Shown piece after piece: positions 35,481-44,583 of a stretch of 64,000 nucleotides of DNA. Under the pieces are notes generated by a model, which was not told the DNA's origin, made no database searches, and was given only the letters and a program-made list of their open reading frames with translations. The position numbers were made by a program, and so were the translations under genes. The stretch spans positions 1-64,000 of the forward strand of contig PLLM01000059.1 in assembly GCA_003141275.1 (NCBI GenBank), given 5' to 3'. Within the stretch, counting starts at the first letter, position 1; the number at the start of each line of letters is the position of its first letter. Origin of the DNA: Phycisphaerales bacterium (GTDB taxonomy: Bacteria; Planctomycetota; Phycisphaerae; Sedimentisphaerales; Anaerobacaceae).

Positions 35481-38207
35481 GTGAGAAAACTCAAGAACAT
35501 GTCACGCAGCAATTACCATTTTGCTCGATTTCACCCCCATCTGCTGAGCGGTGAGAAAGTCGCGTTCTTGGTAGGATCTGGGATTTCCATTGATTCGCCA
35601 GCATGTTTGCCATCTGGTCGGACGTTCTTGAAAGCTCTCATAAGCGGCATCTCGCCGAACAACGATGTTCGTGATAAGATTTTGGATCTCTGCACGGAAC
35701 CTTGGCGTCGAAAATCTGTGCATGCACTGAGTAAGCACAACCTCTTAGATATTCTCAGGTTCGAACAGATAGTTGGCATTGTGGCTGAATCGGTAGATCC
35801 ATATCTAAATGTTCTTCGGCTTTTTGATGCTGAGAATCGCCCGAACGAAAACCACCGATTGTTGGCTTCCCTTGCAAAACAAGGCCACTACATATTCACG
35901 ACGAATTTTGACGGATTGCTCGAAACAGCGATGCCGAATGCAAGGTTGCGCTCTGTTATAACTGCGGAGGATTACTCTCTTGCGCGACGTGGCAGGGTCT
36001 CGCCTGATAAATCTGTTTTCAAACTTCACGGCTCCTGGCGCGATTCCAGCGGACGTCTACGGAGTGACAGCATCAAAGCGACGATAGAACGCGTTGCCAA
36101 GAACGGAATATGCAGGAACTCTGGAAGTTCTTCGCTGCGTTTCTTTCGTGAAGTTCTGCGAAAGCACCATTTGGTCATCGTTGGCTACTCCGGGTGGGAC
36201 GATTTTGACGTTATCGAAACATTGCTCACTACCGACTCAGACAAGACATTGGTCTGGGTTGATCATTCTAAGCATGATGAAGCAAATGTCATGAACGCCA
36301 AAAAATTATTTGATGAATTGGATGATGATTGGTCACGGCCACGATCTAAGGCAGCACTAAATCTCGTTAAGATATTTCAGAACGGTATACGCAAGCCCGA
36401 GAAATTGATTCTCATGGAAGCATCTACGACACCGTACCTCCGCTCCCTGATTGGCAAGGTACAGATCAGACCCGCGAAAGTGCAGAAGCAGGACAGGCAT
36501 ATACGTCCTGACGAGTTCATCCGACGCTGGAGATTTCAGGTGGCTCCCTACAAGGCACAACACTGGTACCTTTGTGGCAAGTTTTTTAATATGATGGGAA
36601 GATGGGACTCTGCGGCAGCTTGTTTCCGGAAATCGGTGTCAGCTTCACGAGGGGAATCCTCGCTAGAACCAACTAAGAAGGCCGCTTTGAGTCTTCTGGC
36701 AGCTATTGACTGCGATATGGGTCGTATTATGCGAGCTGAACGAGCATTTCGCATCCTCCTGCCACACTATGCAGCTATTGGCAACGCTACAAAATACTGT
36801 GACACATTGCACAGTCTGGCCATCTGCGCACACAATCGTGGGGATGATCGGAGCGCCCTCTTAACTGCTAGACGAGCTTTACACTATGCACGTGCAAAAC
36901 AATACAAGTACGGGATTGCATCGATCTCCAACTTTATTGGTGGGATTCATGCTACGCGTGCGTTTTTTTCTGCGTCACGAGACTGCTTTGAGAATTCAAT
37001 TAAGATTTCCCGCAGTCTTGGCGATCTCCGGGGGTTGGCGGCCGTTCTTAGCAACCTTGGAGACCAGTTGATAAGTGAAAAACGCTATCTTCAGGCTTCT
37101 CGGACACTTCTCGAGGCGCTTAACAACTATCGGAAATTAAATGACTACCAGGGGCAATCGATCACTCAGAACAAGTTCGGAATGCTCTACGCTGCCGTGG
37201 GCGACACTAAGAGGGCGAAGAGAGCTTTTCGTGAGCAACTGCATATTGATGACATTCGTGGTGATTTCGCAGGTCAAGCGATTGCACATCTCAACCTCGC
37301 ACTCGTAGCTGACAACAAAAAGGAAGCTTTGATTGAACTGGAAGAAGCCGAGTCGGTTGGGACTAAGATTGATGACAAGAGATTTGAGTCGCGAATCCTC
37401 AAGGGTCGCGGACGAGTCCTAGTGGGAAGGCATCACTGGTTCGAGGCAGCTAATTATTTCAGAAAATCGCTACGTCTCCAAAAGAAGATAGGATACGACC
37501 CCGACGGTCTTTCTACATTTTTCCATTTGGCGGAATGCCTTCAAGAATTAGGGGAGGAAAGGTATGTTCCACGATTGTTGGATACCGCATTTTCTCAGGC
37601 TAAAAACGCCGGACAACATGGTGTGGCCTGGTATTTCCGTCTTGAAAAAGCTCTAATTCTCAAGGATCACGGTTGTGTCCAAGAATGCCTCGACCTTTTA
37701 CATCGTTGTTTTCGCTCAGGCTACCTCCGAGGTGACTTTGAATTGGCTTGCCAATCAGCCTTGAACATAGCTCTAATCGATTGTGATGATGGACGATGTG
37801 TAAATGCGCAGCGTCGAGTGCTTCGACAACTTGTTGAATGCCTACGAATAAAAGATCGTGAGCAACTCGGCTGTTGTTTGTACGCCTTGGGACAGGTTTT
37901 TGAGAAACAAGATTATATCGAGATAGCCTCGCAAAGCTACCTGCTCGAACAGTTTGTCTGGTCTGATCCTTTGTTCGGTACCCACAAAAAGGATGAGGAA
38001 AAAGCGAAGGCGAATTTTGCGAGGACATGTACGCTTGTGCCCCAACGAGTTTCGCGATGGTTGGATAGGCAAAAGCGTAACTTGTCTGCTATACTGGAAG
38101 GGGAACGACTCAAAAACTCTATCTCTCCCGACTGGCTTCCTCAGTGCATAGTTCGTTCTGTGAGGAAACTCGCGGCACGAGCACGTCGTTATGCACGAGA
38201 ATATTAG
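35481..38207 (+). CDS. SIR2-like NADase domain with C-terminal TPR array (putative defence protein)
   Basis: A 908-residue protein. Residues about 20-270 form a SIR2-type domain: VAFLVGSGIS (NAD-binding glycines), FTTNFDGLLE, KLHGSW (conserved His) and LVIVGYSGWDDFDV. Residues about 330-860 are helical repeats of TPR type (AACFRKSVSASRGE, GQSITQNKFGMLYAAVGDTKRAKRAFREQL). SIR2-TPR proteins of this design are associated with anti-phage defence, where the SIR2 domain depletes NAD+ on infection; that role is inferred. A GTG start at 35481 is used here, while ATG 35499 is also possible. It is divergent from the helicase-topoisomerase operon, across element E1. Confidence 0.85.
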   Translation: MRKLKNMSRSNYHFARFHPHLLSGEKVAFLVGSGISIDSPACLPSGRTFLKALISGISPNNDVRDKILDLCTEPWRRKSVHALSKHNLLDILRFEQIVGIVAESVDPYLNVLRLFDAENRPNENHRLLASLAKQGHYIFTTNFDGLLETAMPNARLRSVITAEDYSLARRGRVSPDKSVFKLHGSWRDSSGRLRSDSIKATIERVAKNGICRNSGSSSLRFFREVLRKHHLVIVGYSGWDDFDVIETLLTTDSDKTLVWVDHSKHDEANVMNAKKLFDELDDDWSRPRSKAALNLVKIFQNGIRKPEKLILMEASTTPYLRSLIGKVQIRPAKVQKQDRHIRPDEFIRRWRFQVAPYKAQHWYLCGKFFNMMGRWDSAAACFRKSVSASRGESSLEPTKKAALSLLAAIDCDMGRIMRAERAFRILLPHYAAIGNATKYCDTLHSLAICAHNRGDDRSALLTARRALHYARAKQYKYGIASISNFIGGIHATRAFFSASRDCFENSIKISRSLGDLRGLAAVLSNLGDQLISEKRYLQASRTLLEALNNYRKLNDYQGQSITQNKFGMLYAAVGDTKRAKRAFREQLHIDDIRGDFAGQAIAHLNLALVADNKKEALIELEEAESVGTKIDDKRFESRILKGRGRVLVGRHHWFEAANYFRKSLRLQKKIGYDPDGLSTFFHLAECLQELGEERYVPRLLDTAFSQAKNAGQHGVAWYFRLEKALILKDHGCVQECLDLLHRCFRSGYLRGDFELACQSALNIALIDCDDGRCVNAQRRVLRQLVECLRIKDREQLGCCLYALGQVFEKQDYIEIASQSYLLEQFVWSDPLFGTHKKDEEKAKANFARTCTLVPQRVSRWLDRQKRNLSAILEGERLKNSISPDWLPQCIVRSVRKLAARARRYAREY

Positions 38208-38367
38208 ATATCAAGCACTCAATGAGGGTGCGCTAGGAATGTTTAGCATGGGGTTTAGAGTATACGTCCAGTACGACGCAAATACTTAACCATTTAAATA
38301 TAGGAAAGATGAAAAAGGCAAGAAGCAGATCGGTTAGTTTATTAATCAGTTTAGTTATAATAGTTCC

Positions 38368-41300
38368 TTATTGCCGGAGTTGTGGCAGTTGGATATATTC
38401 AGCAAGTTGAGCCAGAAGTGTTGCTGTAGTATGTAGATTTGATTCCAAACAATTATTTATTTCTATCCCACCAGTGATTTTCATGAATGTTTTAAAGTCA
38501 TTGGAGAGTAGTTCATCGCAACATTCTGAAGCACGTGAAAGATGATAATATATATTGTACACGCATGTTAGATTTTTTGTCGCCGCATATTCTTCTACTC
38601 TATATCCTGCAATCTCGCAGTGCCTTAGTATCGCCGAAATTAGATAAACGTTATAAAACAAATCATAGGATTTTAACTCGCGTCCTTTATATACATCCTT
38701 TTCAAGAAGGTCTTGATAGTATTCACGTAACAACACGTTCTTGTTTGTGGGTTCTATGTCTGTGCCTTCATACTCAAGAAGATTTACCAAATCTATTTGG
38801 GGTGCAGCTAGTAAGTGTGTTTCAAAATCAATTGGTTTAATAATTATGTTTTCTTGGCTTTTCAACACGATCCAGTTCTTCGGATTTGCATCCTTATAAT
38901 ACAAGCGAGGTTCTGAAGCTAACACAGACGATATGTAATTAATCACTTGTGATAAAACCGCCGGGCACTCACTCTGCCATGCTTTTTGGCGCACATACAA
39001 AGGTAATTTATCGATGAATCTATTAAAAAAACGTTTATCATATTCATAAAAACAGAATACACTTTCAGTGGAATGTAATATTGTCCTATTTGTATTTATA
39101 AAATTTACACCAGTAACGGTTATCTTGGCCAACTGCTGAAGAGCAGAACGAAGATAGTGAATGGCGCTTTTATTGACGTCACTATCTTTTATCAACCAGA
39201 AAGAATTCTCATGCTTCGCTTTAAGATCAAGAAATACTTCGAAAAGCGATGTGCCTTCATTTTCGATGATCAGGTAGTTCTTTCCTTTATGTTCTTTTAA
39301 TTGACAGAATACGTGCGGGCAGTTGACTTCGTGTTTTGAAAAGAAAGATATTGCTTCATATTCGTGATCTAAGTTACGGTCTATTGAACGTTTGAAGATG
39401 ATTCGTGTTGCCAAATTTGTATCGCTGTCTTCCGCGACATATACTTCGTTTCTTGAATAACCAATTCGTTTGAATAGTCCTTTGTGCTCTATTATGTCAA
39501 TCATTCGACGCCAAAGAATCTCTGGCGTCTTAATAAAATCATCTATGTCTGCAAAGAACCAGAATCCACTTTCAAATAAAGAATGAAACGTCTTATGAAT
39601 AAAGTATGACAATGAGAGAAGATTTATTGTAGCACTGAGATGATCAGGTTTGTTGTCTAGGACTCTCTTAAGATTGAGTAGGGCATCTCTAAAATTACAT
39701 TCTTCGATATCAATCATTTTGCCCTTGAAGGTAAAGGAAAGTGGATCGGGCCCCTTGGCAATAACGCGTTTATCACCTGTCTCTTCTTTCACTTCAAAAA
39801 GTGTCTTCGGCAGTATATATCCAAGATTGTTATAGGTATCTATATAATCGGGAAAGTTCTTTTTGGCAAATTCAAGTACGCTAACTGAAAATGATGGGTT
39901 TCGTGAAAGATACTGGAATGCAATGTCATTCAACTCCTGGACTGAATATTTTTCTTTTGCACGGCCATTTTCTAATTCCATCAAAAATGCACACAGACTT
40001 ATATCGGAGAGATCGTCGCGTATCACAGTCTTGTGCGATGCCCGGTAAGGCATGATTTTAAATTCATCTAGTATTGGATCTTGATACTGAAATGTAAATA
40101 CCCCTTTGAATGCTGGATGCATCGACTTTTTATCCTTGATGTTTAGTATTGCGTACATGCCGTGTAGACCTATTGCGAGATGGATATTACCTGTGGGATC
40201 AAGATCGAGCGATTTTTCATAAGCCCAACGTGCCTTTTCATAGTCTTTAAGATGTTCATATGCCCCTCCCCATAAATGATAAACTTTTGCGAGTTTTGTT
40301 GTATTTCCTTTAAAAATGTGTATGTTCTTTTCAATAAATGAAGCAGCGGTGTTAGCATCTTTAAGTTTTCCAAAAAAATCTATCGCAAAATCGAATTCCG
40401 ATTCCTCAAGCCATCCATGTTTGTTTAACTCGATAGCATATTCTAAGAGTGCCTCCTTGTCCTTCTGTTGCCCTGAAAGATAAAAGAGGTTTCTGTGTGG
40501 AGCTTTATATAATGGGTCTAATGAAATAGCACGTAGATAGTGCTCTCGTGCACTTTGTAGATTTCCCTTACAATGATAGATGTGGGCTATCATGTAGTGA
40601 TACGCGGATTTACCTTCTGCTATAGGCGTAGCTTTCCTAAGATACTGTTCAGCCTCATCAAATTTATCGAGTTCAAATAAGGCATTGCCTAAGTTGTAGC
40701 AGATTGTGAGATTATCAGGATATTTATTATCAAGCTGTCGGTAGACCTTGAGTGCATTATCAATTTGGTCTAGCGCCATATAATGATATCCCAACTCCCC
40801 AAGAATATAGTCAGAATCGGGAGATAGCTCATGTGCTCGTAAAAGGAAATGAATCGCTTTTCTATACTCTTTTCTATCCGAATGCAAATAGGCCATTAAG
40901 ATTAAATAACTTGGTTGAGAGATCAGATTGCGTACGTCCGACATTCCGATATTGCTGTTGCTATCCTTCGATCCAATTGCGCCCAATATTTCTGTTGCTA
41001 TCTTTGATAAGAGAGGACTATGCTCTGGAATATTCTTACTCATGTATTTAGATATGTACTCATGAATCCATATAAGGCGGGGATAAGTAAGGACGATCTC
41101 TTGTAGGTAATACTTTGTATTATTGTCATCGTCTAATTCGCAATATATCCTATATAGGTCTATGAGCACTTCCTCTCTTATCATTCTATTACTTACAGGC
41201 AAACATTCCTTGAATATTTCTGTAGCTTTAAGTAGATTCCCTTTCTTGCGGTAAGACTTAGCAAGGTTGAATAAAACATCAGGAATGCCAGGAAGTTTTT

Positions 41301-41493
41301 GCTGTGTCTTTTCATACCAAGAAATAGCAGCATCGTAGTTCTTCTCATCGTAAAAAGCGGTCGCCATGGCGGCATAAAACAGGGGGAAATCATCCGCATA
41401 TACCATTAATGCCTCAAGGTGTTTTTTGGCCATTCTTGTGTCCCCTGAGTTAAGCAATTGCACAACTTTCTGGTATTCTTGACTCATGTTCAT
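38368..41493 (-). CDS. TPR protein fused to aminoglycoside-phosphotransferase-like kinase domain
   Basis: About 1,040 residues. The first half is a long TPR array (FNLAKSYRKKGNLLKATEIF, GELGYHYMALDQIDNALKVY, CYNLGNALFELDKFDEAEQY). From about residue 660 a protein-kinase/APH fold is visible: RIIFKRS (Lys), HEYEAISFF (helix C Glu), YYKDANPKNWIV (catalytic loop with D and N) and IKPIDFETHLLAAPQIDLVNLL (metal-binding Asp plus structural Asp). The kinase residues look intact. It is the third gene of a minus-strand set after the TPR and membrane proteins. The start is either GTG 41508 or ATG 41493; neither has a strong ribosome-binding site. Substrate unknown. Confidence 0.8.
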   Translation of the reverse strand: MNMSQEYQKVVQLLNSGDTRMAKKHLEALMVYADDFPLFYAAMATAFYDEKNYDAAISWYEKTQQKLPGIPDVLFNLAKSYRKKGNLLKATEIFKECLPVSNRMIREEVLIDLYRIYCELDDDNNTKYYLQEIVLTYPRLIWIHEYISKYMSKNIPEHSPLLSKIATEILGAIGSKDSNSNIGMSDVRNLISQPSYLILMAYLHSDRKEYRKAIHFLLRAHELSPDSDYILGELGYHYMALDQIDNALKVYRQLDNKYPDNLTICYNLGNALFELDKFDEAEQYLRKATPIAEGKSAYHYMIAHIYHCKGNLQSAREHYLRAISLDPLYKAPHRNLFYLSGQQKDKEALLEYAIELNKHGWLEESEFDFAIDFFGKLKDANTAASFIEKNIHIFKGNTTKLAKVYHLWGGAYEHLKDYEKARWAYEKSLDLDPTGNIHLAIGLHGMYAILNIKDKKSMHPAFKGVFTFQYQDPILDEFKIMPYRASHKTVIRDDLSDISLCAFLMELENGRAKEKYSVQELNDIAFQYLSRNPSFSVSVLEFAKKNFPDYIDTYNNLGYILPKTLFEVKEETGDKRVIAKGPDPLSFTFKGKMIDIEECNFRDALLNLKRVLDNKPDHLSATINLLSLSYFIHKTFHSLFESGFWFFADIDDFIKTPEILWRRMIDIIEHKGLFKRIGYSRNEVYVAEDSDTNLATRIIFKRSIDRNLDHEYEAISFFSKHEVNCPHVFCQLKEHKGKNYLIIENEGTSLFEVFLDLKAKHENSFWLIKDSDVNKSAIHYLRSALQQLAKITVTGVNFINTNRTILHSTESVFCFYEYDKRFFNRFIDKLPLYVRQKAWQSECPAVLSQVINYISSVLASEPRLYYKDANPKNWIVLKSQENIIIKPIDFETHLLAAPQIDLVNLLEYEGTDIEPTNKNVLLREYYQDLLEKDVYKGRELKSYDLFYNVYLISAILRHCEIAGYRVEEYAATKNLTCVYNIYYHLSRASECCDELLSNDFKTFMKITGGIEINNCLESNLHTTATLLAQLAEYIQLPQLRQ

Positions 41494-41526
41494 AGAACAA
41501 TCTTTCACTTATAATACCCAACCCCC

Positions 41527-42072
41527 CTATTTGAAAATGGTGTAAATAAATAATGGCAGTATCAGAATAAGGTTTACTGCAATTATACGAATACTGACTT
41601 TCAGAAAGCGATAGCGTACATGGTGTGTTGACATGAGAGTATAGTATTCACAGAGAAGAGCATTGTTGAGCTCTTCGAGGGAGATCGCAGAAAAATCCAT
41701 AATAAAATTATCAATGTTTTTGCCATATTTTTCAATTGTATCTTGTTGGTATACGAATATTCTCGGCCGGTGGCCTCCGGTTATTCTCTTTGATGTAGCA
41801 AATAGATTCACCATGCTTCTTATTGCGTAAAAAATAGAAACAAACGATACTGTTATACATAGTAATGCCAAAATTTCTGGGAAAATATTGCTGGCGATTG
41901 TGTGTTGTTCCTTTAGAATAAAGGTGACGACTGCTACCATAATGGAATTTACACTAATTACAACCCCGGCCCTACTTGCGGTTGATTTCCTTAAGTCGTC
42001 GTAGCGAGCTATGGCCCATTTGAGAAATCCCAACTTTTGATCAGTAGATGTATAAACATCCTTTCTTTCCAT
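41527..42072 (-). CDS. Small membrane protein resembling Pycsar/SLATT-type effectors (DUF5706-like)
   Basis: About 181 residues. Layout: an N-terminal amphipathic part (KLGFLKWAIARYDDLRKSTASRAG), two adjacent membrane helices (VVISVNSIMVAVVTFIL and ILALLCITVSFVSIFYAI), a cytoplasmic loop with IFVYQQDTIEKYGKNIDNF, and a third membrane helix near the C-terminus (IIAVNLILILPLFIYTIF). This order matches DUF5706/PycTM-like and SLATT membrane effectors, which kill infected cells by permeabilising the membrane. The match is by topology and pattern, so moderate. ATG 42072 has AAGGAGA nine bases upstream. No nucleotide cyclase lies next to it. Confidence 0.55.
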   Translation of the reverse strand: MERKDVYTSTDQKLGFLKWAIARYDDLRKSTASRAGVVISVNSIMVAVVTFILKEQHTIASNIFPEILALLCITVSFVSIFYAIRSMVNLFATSKRITGGHRPRIFVYQQDTIEKYGKNIDNFIMDFSAISLEELNNALLCEYYTLMSTHHVRYRFLKVSIRIIAVNLILILPLFIYTIFK

Positions 42073-42091
42073 GATTGTCGGTCTCCTTATC

Positions 42092-42766
42092 CTATTCAAG
42101 ATCAAATACAGCTTTTATTTCTTTAACTCTTTGGTCGTGTTTGCTATCTGCAAGATTTAGAAACTGTTTAAAAGATTCTCTTGACTCATCGTATTTGTTC
42201 AGTACGCCAAGGATAATCCCTTTGAAATACCACGCATCGACATGATTGGGGTCAAGCGAAACTGTCTGTGTGTATGCCGTTACTGCTTCTTCGTAACGTT
42301 TCAGTAACCTGAATGCTTCACCTTTATGAAACCATATTTTAGGATCGTTTGGTTTGAGTTCAGATGCGGTATTGAAACATTGCATAGCGGATGCTGTATC
42401 TCTGATTGTAATGAGCGCTAGTGCTTTAGCCATCAATACGTCAACATTGTCCGATTCAACAGAAAGTATGCTATCATAGTACCGAATAGCCTCTTTGTGT
42501 TTCCCGAGGTGTTGCAATGCTGCGGCCAGATTGAACCTTGCCATCTCAAAGGCATAATCGCTTTCTAATGCTTTCTCATAGGAATGAATGGCATTTTCAT
42601 ATGACTTGATGGCAAGAAACGAATTTCCTCTATTGTACCATGTTTCTGCAGCATGCTGGTTGATCTCCAGTGCTTTATCGAAATAGGATATGGCCTCAGT
42701 ATGATTCTGTTGTAGTGCATATTGATTGCCTATATCGTACCAGTACCATTCATTGCTCTTCGACAT
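42092..42766 (-). CDS. TPR-repeat protein, 224 aa
   Basis: Consists almost entirely of 34-residue tetratricopeptide repeats (YDIGNQYALQQNHTEAISYF, WYNRGNSFLAIKSYENAIHSY, WFHKGEAFRLLKRYEEAVTAY, WYFKGIILGVLNKYDESRESF), about six in number, without signal peptide or other domain. It is the first gene of the three-gene minus-strand operon, and 19 bases separate it from the membrane protein. Probably a protein-binding scaffold or sensor for the other two; function inferred from position only. Confidence 0.85.
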   Translation of the reverse strand: MSKSNEWYWYDIGNQYALQQNHTEAISYFDKALEINQHAAETWYNRGNSFLAIKSYENAIHSYEKALESDYAFEMARFNLAAALQHLGKHKEAIRYYDSILSVESDNVDVLMAKALALITIRDTASAMQCFNTASELKPNDPKIWFHKGEAFRLLKRYEEAVTAYTQTVSLDPNHVDAWYFKGIILGVLNKYDESRESFKQFLNLADSKHDQRVKEIKAVFDLE

Positions 42767-42879
42767 AAGACATCCTGTCTGAATCAGGTGAATATATAAT
42801 TGTACTTCTTTGGTTTAAATAAGCCAGTCAAAAGACCGTATTTAGTTGAAGATTTTGGCATGTGGTTTTAATTATGTTC

Positions 42880-42992
42880 GCATACTATAAGAACTCATCT
42901 CACGCTAAGGTTTTAATAAATTTAGTGTTGTGAGTAGTTCGTTTTGTTAAAACAGGTCGCTTTTTCGCGGGAATAGGAATATTATTCGAAAA
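42880..42992 (+). repeat. Dispersed intergenic element, copy E2
   Basis: Starts CATACTATAAGAACTCATCTC, then CACGCTAAGG, then GTTGTGAGTAGTTCGTTTTG and TTAAAACAGGTCG, with TATTAT exactly 21 nt after GGTC (42980-42985). The middle block is shared almost word for word with E4 (reverse strand) and E5. It lies between the TPR operon and the Mrr-type nuclease, in the spacer that holds both promoters. Confidence 0.65.
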
Positions 42993-43085
42993 GGCTTGAC
43001 GTGAAGTGTATTAGATGGATAAATAAGAAGTCGCGGCAATTTCTTATACAGAAGAAAGCAGTCTGTGTTTCCTATTTTATACAGA

Positions 43086-43120
43086 CGGTATAATCATCGT
43101 TCGGTGTACGGAGATCGCAG
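43086..43120 (+). promoter_or_regulatory. -10 box and ribosome-binding site of the Mrr-type gene
   Basis: GGTATAATCATC (TATAAT at 43089-43094) is followed by GGAG at 43110-43113, seven bases before the ATG. The -35 is not obvious; ATTTTATACAGAC upstream is also found in repeat copies E1 and E5. Confidence 0.45.
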
Positions 43121-43933
43121 ATGCCAGTTTGGAAGCATGAGGTAATCACCTCAGTTAAAGAGGCCCCACCACCAATGCGAGGATGGTCAGGCTACGAGGG
43201 TTGGACGGTTCCTGATTGCCCTTACTGTAATTTGCCGCTCCGAACCCTAGGTGAGAAAACGCTAAGGTCTAGCTGGACAGACTATCCTCAGCTAGATGTA
43301 TGCCCACTCTGTGGATGGTGGGTAATCTCTAGGCGGGCAGATCACAATCGCGGCTCGGAAGGTGAGATTCTTCTTTATCGAGCTTGGGGGGCACTGTGTA
43401 AGTTCGATCTCTCAGATGTATCAATCCCAGTGACTGAACTCCGAACCTATCTTCTGGCTAAATACGATGATCGGTTCAAGGTACATCCGAAAAAGTATGA
43501 GGAGCTTGTTGCAAGTGTGTTTTCCGACTTTGGTTACAAAGTAAGGGTAACTTCTTTCTCAGGAGATGATGGTATTGACGTCTTTATTCTTGATGGTGAT
43601 GGCAACGATGTTGTTGGCATACAGGTCAAGAGATACAAGAAGAAAATAGAAGCTGAGCAGATCAGGTCCTTTGCAGGAGCACTAATGCTGAACGGCGTCA
43701 CCAACGGTGTGTTCGTTACGGCTAGTGACTATCGCTCAGGAGCTATTGCGACTTCTCAGAGGTACAATGATAAAGGAATCTCTATTTTGTTGCAGGATGC
43801 AAAAGCCTTCTATGACAGAATGCGAATAGGGCAGCGGCCGCCATATGAATCTAGGGATGACCCCTCGGCACCATTCTTTTTGATGTGCCAATCCCCGGAT
43901 AAGATCCCGTATCTGTGGACGCATGCTTGGTAA
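43121..43933 (+). CDS. Mrr-type restriction endonuclease with N-terminal zinc ribbon
   Basis: A 270-residue protein. Residues 30-65 hold two CxxC pairs (CPYC ... CPLC), a zinc ribbon probably for DNA or substrate recognition. Residues about 125-225 are an Mrr_cat domain: KKYEELVASVFSDFGYKV, GDDGIDVFILDG (catalytic Asp), GIQVKRYKKKI (QxK) and GVFVTASDY. Mrr enzymes cut modified DNA. The stop codon runs straight into an integron attC-like site, so the gene has the form of a gene cassette. It has its own TATAAT and GGAG. Confidence 0.88.
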   Translation: MPVWKHEVITSVKEAPPPMRGWSGYEGWTVPDCPYCNLPLRTLGEKTLRSSWTDYPQLDVCPLCGWWVISRRADHNRGSEGEILLYRAWGALCKFDLSDVSIPVTELRTYLLAKYDDRFKVHPKKYEELVASVFSDFGYKVRVTSFSGDDGIDVFILDGDGNDVVGIQVKRYKKKIEAEQIRSFAGALMLNGVTNGVFVTASDYRSGAIATSQRYNDKGISILLQDAKAFYDRMRIGQRPPYESRDDPSAPFFLMCQSPDKIPYLWTHAW

Positions 43934-44024
43934 GACAACGAACAAGGGTTTGCAGCCGATGCCCTACATCCTTTGTTCGTTCCTCGCTCCGGCTTTCGGG
44001 CACGGCTGAAACTTGGCGTTAGAT
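43931..44024 (+). repeat. Integron attC-like recombination site
   Basis: Directly after the Mrr stop: ACAACGAACAAGG, then GCAGCCGATGCCC, a variable centre, GGGCACGGCTGAAAC and TTGGCGTTAGATGC. The arms CAGCCGATGCCC and GGGCACGGCTG pair except for one extra A, the extrahelical base typical of attC. The end GTTAGAT fits the cleavage-site consensus GTTRRRY (44018-44024). The left box is only partly conserved (AAC present). No integron integrase is in the window, so this is a solitary cassette-type site. Confidence 0.7.
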
Positions 44025-44112
44025 GCAATGCATGGAATTGGAATTGGTCCGATGAAAAGAACGAGACTTAGCTTATATTGCCTCACAGAATACCTTCTGT
44101 CTGCCGGATCGG

Positions 44113-44376
44113 GCGTACTATAAAAAAAATCGTCCGATGCTAATTTTTGAGTGCAGTTGATTTTATAAGCAGCTTATTTTGCTGAAATTGGTCGTTTTTC
44201 CTTTGGTTCTGCGATATAATTCCTATATTGGGGTCTTGATATATAGAGTGGAGGTGCGATGTTTCTTTCCCATTACAGAGTTAACATATTATTAACTTGT
44301 TTATCAGCAAGGATTATGATATAATGCTCCCCGCTTTAGGAGGACACCCCTGATGGATCGTATTGATATTTAGAAG
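44113..44376 (+). repeat. Dispersed intergenic element, copy E3 with aborted leader
   Basis: Starts GCGTACTATAAAAAAAATCG, then TCCGATGCTAA, then AGCTTATTTTGCTGAAATTG, GGTC at 44190 and TATAAT exactly 21 nt later (44215-44220), as in E1. Further on, AGGAGG (44338-44343) precedes CCTGATGGATCG and a stop after five codons, resembling the E1 leader GGCGGCCTGATGGATGG. The spacer 43934-44412 otherwise holds the attC-like site and no gene. Confidence 0.55.
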
Positions 44377-44412
44377 ATCCCTTAGAGATTTGTGGTTTTA
44401 GGAGGGCTGGAA

Positions 44413-44583
44413 GTGAGAAAAAGTTTAGTTGTTCTGTTTGCCGTTGCGGGAGTTGGTTTCTGTCCTACTTCAATCGCATTAGCCGATGTTAGTGGAACTA
44501 TCACTATCAATACAATCTGGGATCTTGCCGGTTCCCCTTATATTTTGGTTGGCGATCTAACTGTTAGATGGAGGAGCCTATGA
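44413..44583 (+). pseudogene. Truncated secreted-protein N-terminus (orphan leader)
   Basis: A GTG-started reading frame of 56 residues with a clear signal peptide (KSLVVLFAVAGVGFCPTSIALADV), followed by SGTITINTIWDLAGSPYILVG, the first strand pattern of surface beta-helix proteins common in Phycisphaerae. It then runs out of frame into the start of the giant surface protein, whose ATG it overlaps by four bases. Likely the remnant of a larger exported protein; alternatively a short leader that couples translation to the next gene. GGAGG precedes the GTG. Confidence 0.5.

Noticed and set aside
43934-44024. Reading the sequence after the Mrr gene as an ordinary terminator
   Set aside because: AACGAACAAGG does pair with CCTTTGTTCGTT, but there is no T run, and the outer arms plus the GTTAGAT end fit an attC site better.
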